Assembly (NCBI GenBank): GCA_026122225.1
Contig: JANEZZ010001513.1
Span: 3,128,001-3,192,000, forward strand
Direction of reading: 5' to 3'
DNA: 64,000 nucleotides
Source: Heloderma charlesbogerti
Lineage: Eukaryota; Chordata; Lepidosauria; Squamata; Helodermatidae
In this document: in pieces, positions 11,001 through 22,504 of the stretch
Layout: each line of letters opens with the position of its first letter
How positions within the stretch are numbered: position 1 is the stretch's first letter
Position numbers and translations under genes: made by a program
Notes under the pieces: generated by a model
The model's input: the letters and a program-made list of their open reading frames with translations, nothing else
Told to the model about the DNA's origin: nothing
The model's database searches: none

Positions 11001-11379
11001 CAAATATACAGAGCCCCTATATAGAACATAGTTGCTGCAGGATTTTATACATAATAAGCACCTTATAACCTATTTCTGATTTTCAGGGGAGAAGTGCCTG
11101 CATTTATATAGCCAAAATGACAACAGCCATGCACAAGAGCGAAGTATTGGCAGAGTTGGGGGAACCCCAATGTTTGCCAAAACACAAAAATAAACATCTT
11201 GACCAAAAAAACAACAACAATGGACAAATCAAATAGTTATCATATAAAATCAATGGACAAATCAAAGGTTTTAATGTAGCTGGGATTGGATGCCCCATAT
11301 GTACACCCCAAACCCCCAAAAGGTAGCAGCAAAGAGAAGAGATCTTGCTCTTTCTAAATCAGCTCTTATTTAGCATGAA

Positions 11380-11380
<1 letters not shown>

Positions 11381-11411
<31 letters not shown>
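11381..11411. repeat. (TG)n microsatellite
   Basis: About fifteen TG units. Confidence 0.95.
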
Positions 11412-11413
<2 letters not shown>

Positions 11414-11479
11414 AGGTGTATAAACGCTGCCAACTCAAATTCCAAGTGCAGTTTGTTGTCCCTGTTTTAGGTTGGAAGG

Positions 11480-12330
11480 AGCTGGGGCTGGGAGAGAGTG
11501 ATGTGAGACAATCCCTGCGGTGGAGTTCACACTGAAGACTGCAGGTCAGGCGCTTGTCGCTTCATTGCTTGATAAATAATGTTTTAATTTTGAGATGAGA
11601 ACACACGTTCACTTCGGTGTTAAGGCACTTCGGAGGCTTCCTTTGCAAAGCTATCTCAACTGGCAAACTAGCCTTGCGTCCTTTTAGCTCCTTAACCTCA
11701 CTACATCTCTGCCATGTCTCTTTCTCATCCCAGTTATGTTTCTAGATTAGAGCACCATCAGTCCTAACTGAAATAATACACACAAATGAACCTGCCTTGC
11801 CTGATGTAAAAATGGGGACTGAAAACGATCCATGTGCCAGCATTAGGTAAGGCGGTAATGCAGATTTGGCATTCAAGTTAGGGGCGAGTCACAAGAAAGG
11901 AAGGGCTGCTCTGCAAATAATTGTCCCCAGATGACCCTGCAGATTTTCACATAGAAATCTGATCAACGGTTAATACAGCTTGAAACAGCTTTAGCTTCTG
12001 CTGGGTGCTCCCTGCTGTTAACGCCGCTCAATAGCAGGGCACCCCCGTCAATGACAGCAGGACTCCCAAGAGACAATGCTCAGTGCCAGTAGCTATAGAT
12101 TAACAATAAGTAGTGGAGTGGACCAGTTTAGTTTAAAAAAATAAATAAAAGAAGAACGGAGGTCACCACAACATGTCAACTTACAATATTGTGTCGTGCC
12201 TCTTTGATAACCTCATATTTACTAAGTTTTCACCAAGGCAGAAAGACAGAAAATGGGACCCTTTCTGTTGAAGCTCTGATATCTTAAGCAGCAGAAAGTC
12301 CATTTCCTGGCCACAATATTATCTCGGCGA
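11480..12330. other. Repeat-free stretch, candidate conserved non-coding sequence
   Basis: No repeat family is recognisable over about 850 bp, in contrast to its surroundings. It contains TAAT-type and CAAATAATTG words and balanced composition, for instance around 11930-12060 (GATCAACGGTTAATACAGC, then GCTGTTAACGCCGC). This is suggestive of conserved regulatory DNA but is not proof. No open reading frame or splice structure is supported. Confidence 0.25.
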
Positions 12331-12535
12331 TACACCCGGAGTCCACTGTTTGCAGCCCTCCTTTTATTATAGCATATTTATTATATATGAAGAGGACTTG
12401 CCTCTTCAGGGCAGGGTTGAGGTATCACCATGAAATGGGAGGAAAGGCCTAGATGTCCTCATATTAGGACATTTTGATCAGGGTCTTAATAATAAAAATA
12501 CCCCGGTCAATGGGGAACCCAGCAATAGGGGTGGA

Positions 12536-12742
12536 CAAATCTATCCATTTCACTTTCTCTCCCACATTTGAATATTTAAGATGTCAAATTCTTTCCATCC
12601 CATTTGTGACAGAACAATGCGACTTATCCCACATTTGATGAATCACAATAGGTTATTGGGCCAATGCTTCTCACGTTTATGAAGGAACATGCAAATTTTG
12701 GTAAGTTCTTATCAGAACATAATCTGAGCGAAATTCTCACCA
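12536..12742. mobile_element. Degenerate hAT-like MITE
   Basis: It starts TAGGGGTGGACAAATC and ends in GAAATTCTCACC. The right part (AATTTTGGTAAGTTCTTATC) is the reverse complement of the segment at 34830-34860. The right terminus is eroded and it abuts the next element. Confidence 0.45.
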
Positions 12743-12750
12743 CTCTGCAC

Positions 12751-12870
12751 TAGGGATGTATGGATTTTGTTTAATCTATTCTGTCTGTGTTTTGTGGATT
12801 GTCAGTCAGGCATCTTTTGTTCCAGTGTCGACTCATTGATGGAATCAGATTTTCCACCTTTGGAAAAGCA
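12751..12870. mobile_element. hAT-like MITE fragment, TAGGGATG family
   Basis: TAGGGATGTATGGATTTTG followed by GGATTGTCAG and CTTTTGTTCC is the reverse complement of the right end of the element at 4203-4647. Homology fades after about 12870, so the other end is missing or too diverged. Confidence 0.5.
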
Positions 12871-13375
12871 CAGAAAAAAGTCCTAATTTTCTTAGATCAG
12901 TGTACAATCAATGAGCAGAGCACACAAAAAAGAATGCTACACAGCAGAGACTGAAGAGTGATCAGAGATGTATAAAATGTTGTAGTTTTTTTTTAAATGG
13001 CATTAGCATGTTTTTCAGTAACTTTTGTATTCGTATGACTAAAATTGCATACAATTCTGGAAAAAAATGTTCTGCAAGTCTGCACAACTTGGAAGATGCC
13101 AGTCTGCTGTGGAATCCACAGTCAAATTCATAGAAATCTGAAGGCATTTGAATCTATTTTCGATTGTGTAAGAAAAGAGGTATGAACGTGAAAGTTTTCA
13201 CTATGCAAAGAATTGTTTCATATTATTTATTTTTTAGCATAGACACCCAAATGCAAGAGTCTTACTTCCTGAAATATTACATGAATTTGCAACTCAGTTT
13301 TACAACCCAATCCTGTGCATGTTTATTCCGGAGTAAGCCCCAGCAGCAGGCATGATGCTATTTGACGTATATATT
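12871..13375. other. Mostly unassigned; short palindromic-repeat half near 13300-13345
   Basis: CCCAATCCTGTGCATG followed by GAGTAAGCCCC (13307-13341) is half of the ~90-bp palindromic repeat seen at 36526-36617 and 63290-63500. Nothing else is recognised. Confidence 0.4.
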
Positions 13376-13383
13376 GCCTAGGG

Positions 13384-13518
13384 CAGGGGCAGGCAACCTG
13401 GGGCCCTCCTCTGTTTTGGACTATATCTCCCATCAGCCCCATCCAGCATGGCTAATGGTAAATTATTATGGGAGTTTTAGTTCAAAAGATCTGGAAGACA
13501 CCAGGTTGTCCACCCCTG
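13384..13518. mobile_element. 135-bp hAT MITE with perfect 8-bp target duplication
   Basis: The ends are CAGGGGCAGGCAACCTGG and CCAGGTTGTCCACCCCTG, an 18-bp inverted repeat with two mismatches. The element is flanked by a perfect direct repeat GCCTAGGG (13376-13383 and 13519-13526). CAG/CTG ends and 8-bp duplications are hAT hallmarks. The interior is a near-palindrome (ACTATATCTCCCATCAG and its inverted partner). A degenerate relative lies at 3418-3457. Confidence 0.85.
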
Positions 13519-13576
13519 GCCTAGGGTAATGCCCATAGTATTTGTGGTACGGTAGATAATAAAATAGATGATATAT

Positions 13577-13578
13577 TT

Positions 13579-13615
<37 letters not shown>

Positions 13616-13642
13616 TCCTTCCTTCCTTCCTTCCTTCCTTCC
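13577..13642. repeat. Compound (TTTC)n(TTCC)n microsatellite
   Basis: Nine TTTC units are followed, after TTCTCC, by six TTCC units. Confidence 0.95.
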
Positions 13643-14386
13643 CTAAACCTTTAAATTTAGCTGCTGGCTTATCACAAGTACTCTGTGTGCTATCCAGTGT
13701 GGCCTCAGTTGCTCTGCAACAAGCATCAGCTGTCTAATGATCTGTCCCAACCCTCACCCTTTGCCCAAAATTGTAACACATCTCACATTTTGACACTGTC
13801 AAATACTTTTTTTTGATTAAAATATCTGTACCTGAGAGTAAATCACACGCTCACGGTTTTTTAGTCATTTTTACAAGCTATGCGCTATTCTCTCCTCCCA
13901 GTCACCATCAGTCACCATCCTGTATGGTGACTGATGCCGATGTCAGTAAAAGCCATTGAAAAGGCTTGGTTCCATTGCAGGAATTACTGGATGCCCTGAG
14001 TTCTAATGTATATAGATTAGTCCGTAAATAGAGCAACAAGAGGGTAGCATAATCCATAGCCCATAATCTCTGCAGTTTCATGCACATCTGCAGTCCTGAT
14101 CTAAGCAAAAATCTGTGGCTGCTGCACTGAAAAACTGGAGGCTTGTTTTATTTTTATATGTTGTATCCTGAGAACGGGAAAATAAATCTTTCCTCAACAG
14201 CGGGTTCATTGCCTTGGGCAAATTGCAGCCTCTGATCCAAGCAATTGCTACATGCAACAGAAGGACTATTAACGCACATGGTAATAGTCACATGTAGTAC
14301 CACTGGATGGGGATCTACATTCCCAGCCACATTGCAGAATGGATGGTTAGACATAGCCCCAGCCAGGCTGTGTAATGCTGATGACT
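13643..14386. other. Unassigned sequence with a small palindrome at 13905-13938
   Basis: CAGTCACCAT occurs twice in tandem (13900-13920) and is followed by its complement ATGGTGACTG, giving a short hairpin. Nothing else is recognised. Confidence 0.4.
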
Positions 14387-14772
14387 TAGGGTGGCCACTT
14401 ATGAACCCCTCCCCTCCAAAGAAATGTATCACCAAAAAGAGGATACCACACTGGATAAAATCTGCATGTGCTAATTTATATGTATAGATCCATGTATACA
14501 AATGTGGAAATAATTATATTCTAATTCAAATAGAAATAAAGTCATTTCACCATTGGGTGGAAGACTGTGACCAGGTGACCTGTGTTCCTTGCTCAGTTTG
14601 CTGTCCAAGCATTGCTGATGGGCATCTTCAAGGCCCAGCTCTTCCTTCAGATGGTTCTTTATCTTTATACCAGACTTGGACAGCCCTTCAAATAGACAAC
14701 ACTTTCAAAATGGAGGACAGTCCTCTGGCAGCCCTTTACATAGAGGACTGTCCTCTGTAAATGGCCACCCTA
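14387..14772. mobile_element. MITE of the TAGGGTGGCCA family
   Basis: TAGGGTGGCCACTTATG at the left and AATGGCCACCCTA at the right are inverted. The interior segment with GAAGACTGTGACCAGGTGAC and the hairpin GAGGACAGTCCTCTGG recurs at 27262-27480, 47340-47560 and, inverted, at 48294-48639. No coding capacity. Confidence 0.65.
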
Positions 14773-14780
14773 GGACTGAC

Positions 14781-14975
14781 TGGAATAAGGGAGGCCTTCT
14801 CTTACCCCTTCTCTTGCCCAGGCTCTGGTATTCTCTACCTAGGGAGGCCTCTCTTACCCCTTCCCTGATGGTCTTTTGGGACACCATGAATATCTCTCAT
14901 TTTAGGAAGGCCTTTAGCCTTGAGTAGCTTCACTGAAGCCTGCCTGGTTGTTTATATGTGCTGTTTTTAATTATG
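14781..14975 (+). mobile_element. L2-like C-terminal coding and 3' fragment, left part
   Basis: Translation gives a diverged stretch LWYSLPREASLTPSLMVFWD followed by FRKAF, the usual L2 C-terminal sequence. It is interrupted by a SINE at 14976 and its untranslated region seems to resume at 15209. Confidence 0.55.
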
Positions 14976-15208
14976 AGAGCCAGTGTGGCATAGTGGGTGG
15001 AGAGATGGACCAGGATCTGGGTTCTAGTCCTCATTCAGCCATGAAGCTCACTCGGTGAGTTTGGACCAGTCACTGTGACTTTCAGCCTAACCTACCTCAC
15101 AAGGTTATTGTGAAGATAAAATGGAGAGCAGGAGGATCATGTACACTGCCTTGGGCTCCTTGGAGGAAAGGAGGGATATAAATGTGATAAACAAACAAAC
15201 AAACAAAC
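14976..15208 (+). mobile_element. MIR-type CORE-SINE
   Basis: A tRNA-like head (GAGAGCCAGTGTGGCATAGTG, B-box GGGTTCTAGTCC) is followed by the core CCTAACCTACCTCAC and a 3' part GGCTCCTTGGAGGAAAGG ending in AAAC repeats. The L2-like sequence on both sides shows it inserted into an older LINE fragment. Confidence 0.8.
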
Positions 15209-15345
15209 ATGTTTTTATCGGTTAGTTTTGTCGTCTGCTTTGTTTGTTTGCTTTGGGGGGAGTTGTTTTTATTGTTTTTTACTGTCTTTGTAATTCCTGC
15301 ATGTTTGTTGTGCTTGTATTTTGCTGTTGGCCATCCTGAACCTTG
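15209..15345 (+). mobile_element. L2-like 3' untranslated fragment, right part
   Basis: T-rich sequence (GTTTTTATTGTTTTTTACTG) and GGCCATCCTGAACC fit an L2-type 3' end. It probably continues the fragment left of the SINE. Confidence 0.4.
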
Positions 15346-15994
15346 GGACCTTGGGACAGAATATTTTGATAAACGAACGGTGTTGGGTAAATTGCATCCA
15401 GTTGCACATCGGATTCTGATTCACAACAAATGGGACTCTGCACATTTGGCCTCTGATCCATAATCAGGAGCCACCCACACAGTCATAATTGCTGGATGCC
15501 AGTATTCTAGCAGAGAACGTGGATGTGTGTCACCCTGATTGCTGATCCTAATCCAGCCTATTTCTGTGTACAGATCTCCTCTGCTGAATAGAAACACCAG
15601 CCCAGTCTCCAACAGAAGAAATGAGGAAAGGGATGCTGAGCCAGATGGGCCTATGGCCTGTTTCAGCAGGGCTCTCATGCTCTTACAAATAAGAGAAAGG
15701 AAATAATTACCACTGCATGATGATTATGTTTATAATAACCAATTATGATTATTAACTACAATATAAGTGTGTAAACGTTTCTTGTCTCCTTTATGCCTGA
15801 TCGCTAATATTTGCTTTATTACAGTGTGTTATATTTAACCCGGGGGGGGGGGTTATGCAGACACATCTGCATCTCCAGATACACGATAGAAATGTAATGT
15901 GTATAAATGTAAACTTTGGATCCAACCACAGGCAGAGCAATGACTGCAGATTAATGACTGCAGATCAATAGCAATCATGGATTTGTCTGTAGGT
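15346..15994. other. Mostly unassigned; CR1/L3-like 3' end at 15633-15686
   Basis: AGCCAGATGGGCCTATGGCC followed by CAGCAGGGCTCTCATG is the sense-strand 3' end of the CR1-like LINE also seen antisense at 4778-5035. An 11-G run lies at 15842-15852. Nothing else recognised. Confidence 0.4.
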
Positions 15995-16008
15995 AAATTC
16001 TGATCTAT

Positions 16009-16122
16009 GGACTTGAGCATGCTCCGGGAGAGAGCGCAGGACAGGAAGGCCTGGCGTGCTATGGTCCATGGTGTCACGAAGAGTCAGACACGACTGAACG
16101 ATTGAACAACAACAACAACAAC
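16009..16122 (+). mobile_element. BovB LINE 3' end, 114 bp, perfect 14-bp target duplication
   Basis: The sequence corresponds to the last 114 bp of BovB (GACTTGAGCATGCTCCGGG, then GTCAGACACGACTGAACG and AAC repeats). It is flanked by a perfect direct repeat AAATTCTGATCTAT at 15995-16008 and 16123-16136. The perfect duplication and high identity to the copy at 31305-34119 point to a recent, extremely 5'-truncated insertion. Confidence 0.93.
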
Positions 16123-16224
16123 AAATTCTGATCTATAAATTCACACGTTATGTTATTCCCACATATGCAATGTGAAAACAAAATGTGACTCTGCCCTGAT
16201 AGTCTTTTGCAATTAAGAATGCAT

Positions 16225-16440
16225 CAAACCATCCATTCTTCCTCCTGACTGTTAGAGCAATATGATAGTGAAACCAATTACCTGGGGAGGTGGTGGGCTC
16301 TCCCACACTGGAGGCATTCAAGGCGAGGCTGGACAGCCATCTGTCAGGGATGGTCTGACTTGGATTCCTGCACTGAGCAGGGGGTTGGACTCGATGGTCT
16401 TGTAGGCCCCTTCCAACCCTACGATTCTGTGATTCTATAT
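16225..16440 (+). mobile_element. CR1 LINE 3' end
   Basis: It includes the last coding stretch (CCTGGGGAGGTGGTGGGCTC) and the untranslated end CCCCTTCCAACCCTACGATT followed by the octamer repeats GATTCTGTGATTCTAT, the diagnostic CR1 3' terminus. Confidence 0.9.
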
Positions 16441-17859
16441 ATTTAAACTCACATTTGGTCCACCAAGCTTTGCCAGTCTCTTTAATTAGCTCGTATAATA
16501 AACTTTCCTCTACCAGACACTTTGTGCTATATTTTTTCTTGTTCATGGAATTGTCACTCAGGTCTGACATGCTTAACACAGTTGGCAGGGCACTGATAGT
16601 GACCTTAATGCCTGACACAAATCATTACCTCTGGCATATGTGTTATACATATTTGTAATTGCTCCAAATACTTTATCTGTGAACACTAATCATAAGTGCA
16701 TGAAACATCATCTTCTCCTGTAATGGTAGCATACTTGAAGAAATTAAACATTTAAGTGCAGAAACTTACAGGCATTATAATTAAAGGTTTCAAATGGGAG
16801 TTGTGCAGTTGCACACAATTGAAAGAAGAACGGTGGAGTCATCTCACTTCCAATGAAACTGCGATACAAAGATCCATGGAAGGGAAGCCATAATAAAATT
16901 TATCATTGCCAATAATACAAAGGAGAGGATGGGGAAAGGAGTGAATACTTATCCTCTTACGGCTTCCAGCATTAATATGGTCATACAAGTTACTCCCATA
17001 ACATCATACTATAGAAGGCCTTATATGTGTGTCTGCTTGAAAACACAAAATTGGTATGTGGAACAGCCTGGAAGTACAGCAGCATATCCAAATCTGACTT
17101 ACAGATATGCATGGATAAGTTCATCAGATGTTCTAATTTTTGCCAAGGAAATGGCTTGTGGGTGCTTTTCTTTCAGCAAAAACCTGAAATGTCTGAAATG
17201 AACCTTGGTGAAAATGCACAATTTTATTAGAGGCAACAAAGAAGGGCTCTGGAGAAAACTTGGAATGCCATACTGAACAATTCAAAACCAAGCAAATCAA
17301 ATCTGACACTTGAATATGGAGAGTCCAGGCACTGGATCCAGATTTGGTAATACTTACATTAGTCATGATTTTAATGGTCTACTCTAAAGATTACTAGATC
17401 TGAATCCAAGCTGAGGTATGCAATTCATACACAAGCTGGGTACGGGAGCAAGCTTCTCTCTCTCCCCCCCCCCCGCCCCCTTCGCTCTTCCTCACTGTAC
17501 ACCAAAGCTTCAGTATGAGTTGGGTACTATGCTTTGAAATGACTATGCCCATAGGATCTGCTCATGCTATTTGCCCACCCTTTATTGTGTGTGCAGTGGA
17601 TGGATCATAAGCCAGTCTGACTTGCATAGGCATTTACTGTATTCCCATGGTGATTCGTCACAGAAGCTGGAATGACATGTTGATGTTTTTGAGGAGAGGA
17701 CATCGGGATGCACAATCATGATGTCACATTGATAAGCTGTTGTGTCATGTGGGATATGATCTTGCAGGTGTTCAGTATGCTTTTCACTTCCCCTGGGACT
17801 GGCATTGGAATGGTCAAAAGCTGTGCTGGGGAAAATGAGGCTGTGTCATGTTCCCATTG
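16441..17859. other. Unassigned sequence
   Basis: No gene or repeat family recognised over 1.4 kb. AT-rich, with a C10 run near 17465. No open frame carries a domain. Confidence 0.4.
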
Positions 17860-18470
17860 AGGAATCTTCCTGCCCTGAAGAGTTGGAGCCCCCAGATATG
17901 GATGACACCATGGAACCACCCATATCATTAGATCTGATGAAGCCTGGGCCTTTGGGGGAGAGGATCATGGGTCCATCCCCACAGGAGGAGGGGGGAGTTC
18001 TGCTTCAGAGTCAGAGACTGAATGACCACCCAGTCCAAGACAGCATTGTCTCCTTAAGAGGCAAATCAGTAGGGCTCCTGTAAGAAGAAGCACCCAACTC
18101 CAAAGAATGAGTCTTTGAGAGAAGGGAACTCCTCAGGAGCAAGGCTTGTATATTGCAGCTGAGTCTTGGGTGAGGCTCTGGAGGCTCCGATAACATAAGC
18201 CTGCTTGCTCAGTCTAACCTCTGCTGGAAATGACATCATTGCAGCAGCTCCTGTATCTTCTTGCACCCTGAACTTGACTCATGTTTGCATCACCATGTTA
18301 TTGTCCTTTGGACTTTTGCCTGATGCTGCTCTTTTGGAACTCTGAATAACTTGCATGATATCCCATGAGTTTGACTTTGGTTACATCTCTGACTTTTCTC
18401 TGGAAAATCCATGTTTTCCCAGTAAACTGTGCTTGACTACTGCCATGCTTTGACTTCTGTACTGTGATTA
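17860..18470 (+). repeat. Possible LTR-like or other dispersed repeat
   Basis: A segment around GGGAACTCCTCAGGAGCAAG and a CT-rich 3' part (GACTTTTGCCTGATGCTG) resembles, loosely, the stretch at 40428-41140. No terminal TG/CA pair with target duplication was found. Assignment is weak. Confidence 0.2.
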
Positions 18471-18484
18471 GCTTTGTGTTTGCA

Positions 18485-19799
18485 TAACAAAGAGCTGAAC
18501 TTAGAATTCAAGGAATTCCATCTGTAAGCACCTTGAAAACAATGCAGTGATTACTTGAAGCTGACATGGATTTGTCAAGAACAAATCCTGCCAGATGAAT
18601 CTGATCTCATTTTTTGATCAAGTCACCTCCCTTGTGGACTGTGGGAATGCTGTGGACATAATATACCTCGACTTCAGCAAAGCTTTCAACGAAGTGCCCC
18701 ATGATATCCTGATGAGCAAACTAGCTCAAAGTGGGCTAGATGAAACAACTCTCAGGTGATCCACAGTTGGCTACAGAATCGGACCCAAAGAGTGCTTATC
18801 AATGGGACCTTCTCAAACTGGGGAGAAGTAATGAGAGGGTACCGCAGGGCTCAGTCCTGAGCCCAGTGCTCTTCAACATTTTTATTAATGACTTGGAGGA
18901 GGAGGTGCAGGGAATGCTGATCAAATTTGCAGATCACACAAAATTGGGCGGGATAGCTAATATTTTGGAAGACAGAAACAAAATTCAAAGTGATCTTGAT
19001 AGACTGGAGCGCTGGGCAGAAAACAACAGAATGACATTTAATAGGGATAAATGCTGCACCTAGGAAAAAGAAACCAAATGCACAGTTACAAGATGGGGGA
19101 TACGTGGCTCAACAACATGACAAGCGAGAAGGATCTTGGAATTGTTGTCGATCACAAGCTGAATATGAGCCAACAATGGGATGTGGCTGCCAAAAAGGCC
19201 AATGCTATTTTGGGCTGCATTAATAGAAGCATAGCTTCCAAATCCCAGGAAGTACTAGTTCCCCTCTACTCAGCACTGGTTAGGCCTCATCTGGAGTACT
19301 GTGTCCAGTTTTGGGCACCACATTTTAAGAAGGATGCAGACAAACTGTAGAGGGTTCAAAGGAGGGCAACAAAGATGATCAGGAGACTGGAAACAAAGCC
19401 CTATGAAGAAAGACTGAAAGAACTGGCCATGTTTAGCCTTGAGAAGAGAAGACTGAGGGAAGATATGATAGCGCTCTTCAAGTAATTGAAAGGTTGTCAC
19501 AGAGAGGAAGGCCAGAATCTCTTCTCGATCATCCCAGAGTGCAGGACATGGAATCTTGGGCTCAAGTTACAGGAAGCCAGATTCCAGCTGAAGAAACTTC
19601 CTGACTGTTAGACAATGACAATGGAACCAATGACCCAGGGAGATAGTGGGCTCTCCCACACTGGAGGCATTCAAGATGAGGCTGGACAGCCATGTGTCAG
19701 GGATGCTCTCTGACTTGGATTCCTGCACTGAGTAGGGGGTTGGACTCAATGGTCTTGTAGGCCCCTTCCAACCCTACTATTCTATGATTCTATGATTCA
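18485..19799 (+). mobile_element. CR1 LINE, 5'-truncated
   Basis: The copy covers the reverse transcriptase, C-terminal coding region and 3' untranslated region, ending in CCCTACTATTCTATGATTCT octamer repeats at 19799. The 5' boundary is approximate. It lacks the endonuclease. Confidence 0.9.
18548..19660 (+). pseudogene. CR1 reverse transcriptase remnant
   Basis: Motif A is IIYLDFSKAFNEVPHDIL, motif B GYRRAQS/VPQGSVLSPVLFNIFINDL across a frameshift, and motif C reads LIKFADHTKLGG, so the second catalytic Asp of FADD is His. Downstream are LDRLERWAENNRMTFNRDKC and LVPLYSALVRPHLEYCVQFW. Damage: loss of one G near 18757, a 7-bp deletion near 19053 (relative to the copy at 57708-58789), TAG at 19348-19350 and TAA at 19483-19485. 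The same His change is found in the other CR1 copy. The gene is dead. Confidence 0.87.
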
Positions 19800-20789
19800 G
19801 ACACAAGTTCAAGGTTCATTCCAGGCAATTTTCCAAGTGGTGAAGATGTTGTTACCACAAAGGCTCTGTGGCTTTTGCATGGAGTTTTAAACAGGTGGGG
19901 CTCTTAGAGTTCCTTGTCAGTCCACCTATACCTACAGGAAGATCTCGTCTGTAGGCATGAACTCTGTTTCATGGGGGTGTCTCTGCCCCACTCTTTTCTG
20001 TTGACACCTTAATTCTGAAGACAGTCCTTGGCCTGCCCTCCTCAGCTGAGTCTACAGCCTGCTTGTTTCCCACAGGAAAACTCTCAAGTTGTTGCAAATC
20101 CAGGGCCTCTCTCAAGGTCATCTCTGGTTGCATCTGATAAGGAGTATGAACCTGCTGGGAACACAGGCAGAAATGAGCTCCCAGCTTCCTGTCAGTTCAC
20201 AGCTTGAGCGGGTTCTAAATCATCCCGATCCATTTCTGAATCCAACTCTTGCTCTAAGGTCACAGGGCCCACAGGGCCTGGGCTACACACGACAGTGGGC
20301 TATATCTGGCTCATAGGACTGAGATTCCCCACTCCTGATTTTCACACTTCAGGTTCAAGCTTATATGGAAAGTTCTATACATGGTGGGTGATGGTGGGTG
20401 ATTGGAAGTGCTATTTTCATTACAGCAAATGTAGAGGGTAGGTCAAAAATTTATTTTTATTTTGGGGTTATCCCTTATTTTCCTCCTTAATTTTTTGTAA
20501 CAATTAGGAGCAATCTCTTCAGGGGATTTTTATATGTCAGTGTTAGACTTTGTCATGTTAAATGAAGTGAAACCACTGGGGCCTTGAGCATCAAGCTGCA
20601 TCACGAGGCAAGGACTGAGTTCGTAATTTGGTTTTTTAAAAAAAAGAAGAAAAAAATCTAGATAGTAAAAAATATTATTGTGCCATCACAACCTGTGATA
20701 AGCGGGGGGGGGGGATTAACCTACTGATTTCCAAGTGGGTTGCTATCACATAATAAAACACAAAACATTGAGGAGTTCTGGATTAAAAA

Positions 20790-20790
<1 letters not shown>
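19800..20790. other. Unassigned sequence
   Basis: Nothing firmly recognised. Short direct repeat GGTGGGTGAT twice at 20385-20402; G10 run at 20705. Confidence 0.4.

Positions 20791-20821
<31 letters not shown>
20791..20821. repeat. (GAAA)n microsatellite
   Basis: About eight AAAG units. Confidence 0.95.
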
Positions 20822-21892
20822 ACAACGCAGATCACGACTGGACAAATGGAGTAATGCACAGCTTCTTTTTTTTATCCTTCGTTATCTTGGCTGACATTGG
20901 GCTACAATGGAACAGAATGTACTGTAACAGGCTAAACTAAGATAGTTCAGATTAGGTAACTGCTAGCTTTCCAGAAACCACAGGCACAGACTTGATAATA
21001 ACAGCATAGGACACTATTCTATTTATTTAAAGCCCGTGGTCATCTTTCAAAGATAAACAATACTTTTTTCATCCAGTAGCAGATAAAAAAATAGAAGGCT
21101 TCTAAAGGCTCATCCAGTGTGCCTCTGCCATTCTAACTTCCATTTTTGTGCTGAAGGTCTTGTAGACAGTCATTACTGGGTGAAATTGCTCTTAGATTCC
21201 CCCCACCCCAACCTCTTTCCTATCTATCCTTGTGTTTACATGCAGGTAGTAGGACATTGCATCCGAACAGATTGGTTTTTCTAATCAAACACTAATTTTT
21301 AGAAAATGAAACTTACTGTATCCTAGATACAAATATATATCTCATTCCTCTTTTGTTTTATACACCACATTGCATTATGCACCACCTATGCCTTGTAAAA
21401 TCCATTGTTTAGGTTCTCTTCCACAATCCCCATTGAAAAGACATTGATTTCAACTGGGATTGTGCAGGAGAACTTCCCAATGAACTGTGCCCCAAGTCCC
21501 TATACGGACAGATGCACAGAGCACTGGCAAGGTAGTCTTAGGACAGTGAGCTCTGGCAGTGGGCAAGTGGGTGCTGAAGCTAGCATTGGGCTTGGGCAGG
21601 CAGTGGGAAGGCAGCAGGATCACTCATCATGTAGGCCTGGGCATGCGCCAGCAAGCTTGAAACGGCTGAAATAGCCAAGAGAGCCTGAAGCCCATGATCT
21701 CCATTTATGCCTGCAGAGTAGGTGACAGGCCACGGCTCATCCGATGGGCACATCCCAGCAGAATAAATGCACCAAATGCTCCCTGGCTCCGTGCTTCCAT
21801 CAGAGAGTGGAGAAACCTGGAATCTGAATATGTATCATATATATGAAGTCAATTTTTACTGACTTTTACATTGGTCCATCTAACTCAGTACG
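20822..21892. other. Unassigned sequence
   Basis: No gene or repeat family recognised. Confidence 0.4.
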
Positions 21893-21900
21893 GTCTACAC

Positions 21901-22201
21901 CAGCCTTCCCCAACCCGGCTCCCTCCAGATGTGTTAGACTACAATCCCCAGCATCCCCATCCAATATGAGAGTTGATGCTGGGAAAGATTGAAAGCAAAA
22001 GGAGAAGGGGACGGCAGAGGATGAGATGGCTAGATAGCATCACCGATGCAATGAATATGGATTTGAGCACGCTCCGCAAGAGAGCGCAGGACAGGAAGGC
22101 CTGGCGTGCTATGGTCCATGGGGTCACAAAGAGTCGGACACGACTGAATGACTGAACAACAAGCCCAACACATCTCGAGTGAGCCAAGTTGGGGAAGGCT
22201 G
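21901..22201. mobile_element. hAT MITE carrying a nested BovB tail
   Basis: The termini CAGCCTTCCCCAAC (21901) and GTTGGGGAAGGCTG (ending 22201) are perfect 14-bp inverted repeats. Flanking 8-mers are GTCTACAC (21893-21900) and GTGTAGAC (22202-22209), which agree at 6 of 8 positions as a direct repeat and are also perfect inverted repeats, consistent with a palindromic hAT target of the GTCTAGAC type. The MITE interior is interrupted by BovB sequence at about 21971-22162. Confidence 0.75.
21971..22162 (+). mobile_element. BovB LINE 3' end nested in a MITE
   Basis: It covers the last ~190 bp of BovB, translating to MLGKIESKRRRGRQRMRWL and AWRAMVHGVTKSRTR, and ends CGACTGAATGACTGAACAAC. MITE sequence on either side places the insertion after the MITE. 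Target duplication not resolved. Confidence 0.9.
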
Positions 22202-22504
22202 GTGTAGACTGGCAGCAGCTCTCCTCCAAGGCTTTTCACAGACTGTTCCCAGAGCTTTCCCCCAGACTTACCCGGGGTGCTTCCGGATGGAGGGCTCCTA
22301 GAGCTTACCAATGAGAAAGCATTGTGTAGCCATTCTGCCTTTTTATCCTTAAGGGATTTTCTGTAGTAAGAAAAAGAGATGGAAGAAGTATTGGGAAAAC
22401 AGAGTAGGAGGGTTAGGAGTGGAAGATGTCATCATCTGGACCCTCCGTAAAATTCCATGCCGGAGGCACATCGATGGAGCTATAAAAACCTCCTCTGGAA
22501 GCAT
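22202..22504. other. Unassigned sequence
   Basis: No gene or repeat recognised. Confidence 0.35.

Noticed and set aside
16148..16618. 156-residue minus-strand open frame
   Set aside because: Part of it is antisense to a CR1 3' end. The remainder is not recognisable.
17860..18470. Complete LTR retrotransposon
   Set aside because: No paired LTRs, primer-binding site or coding region were found; kept only as a tentative repeat.
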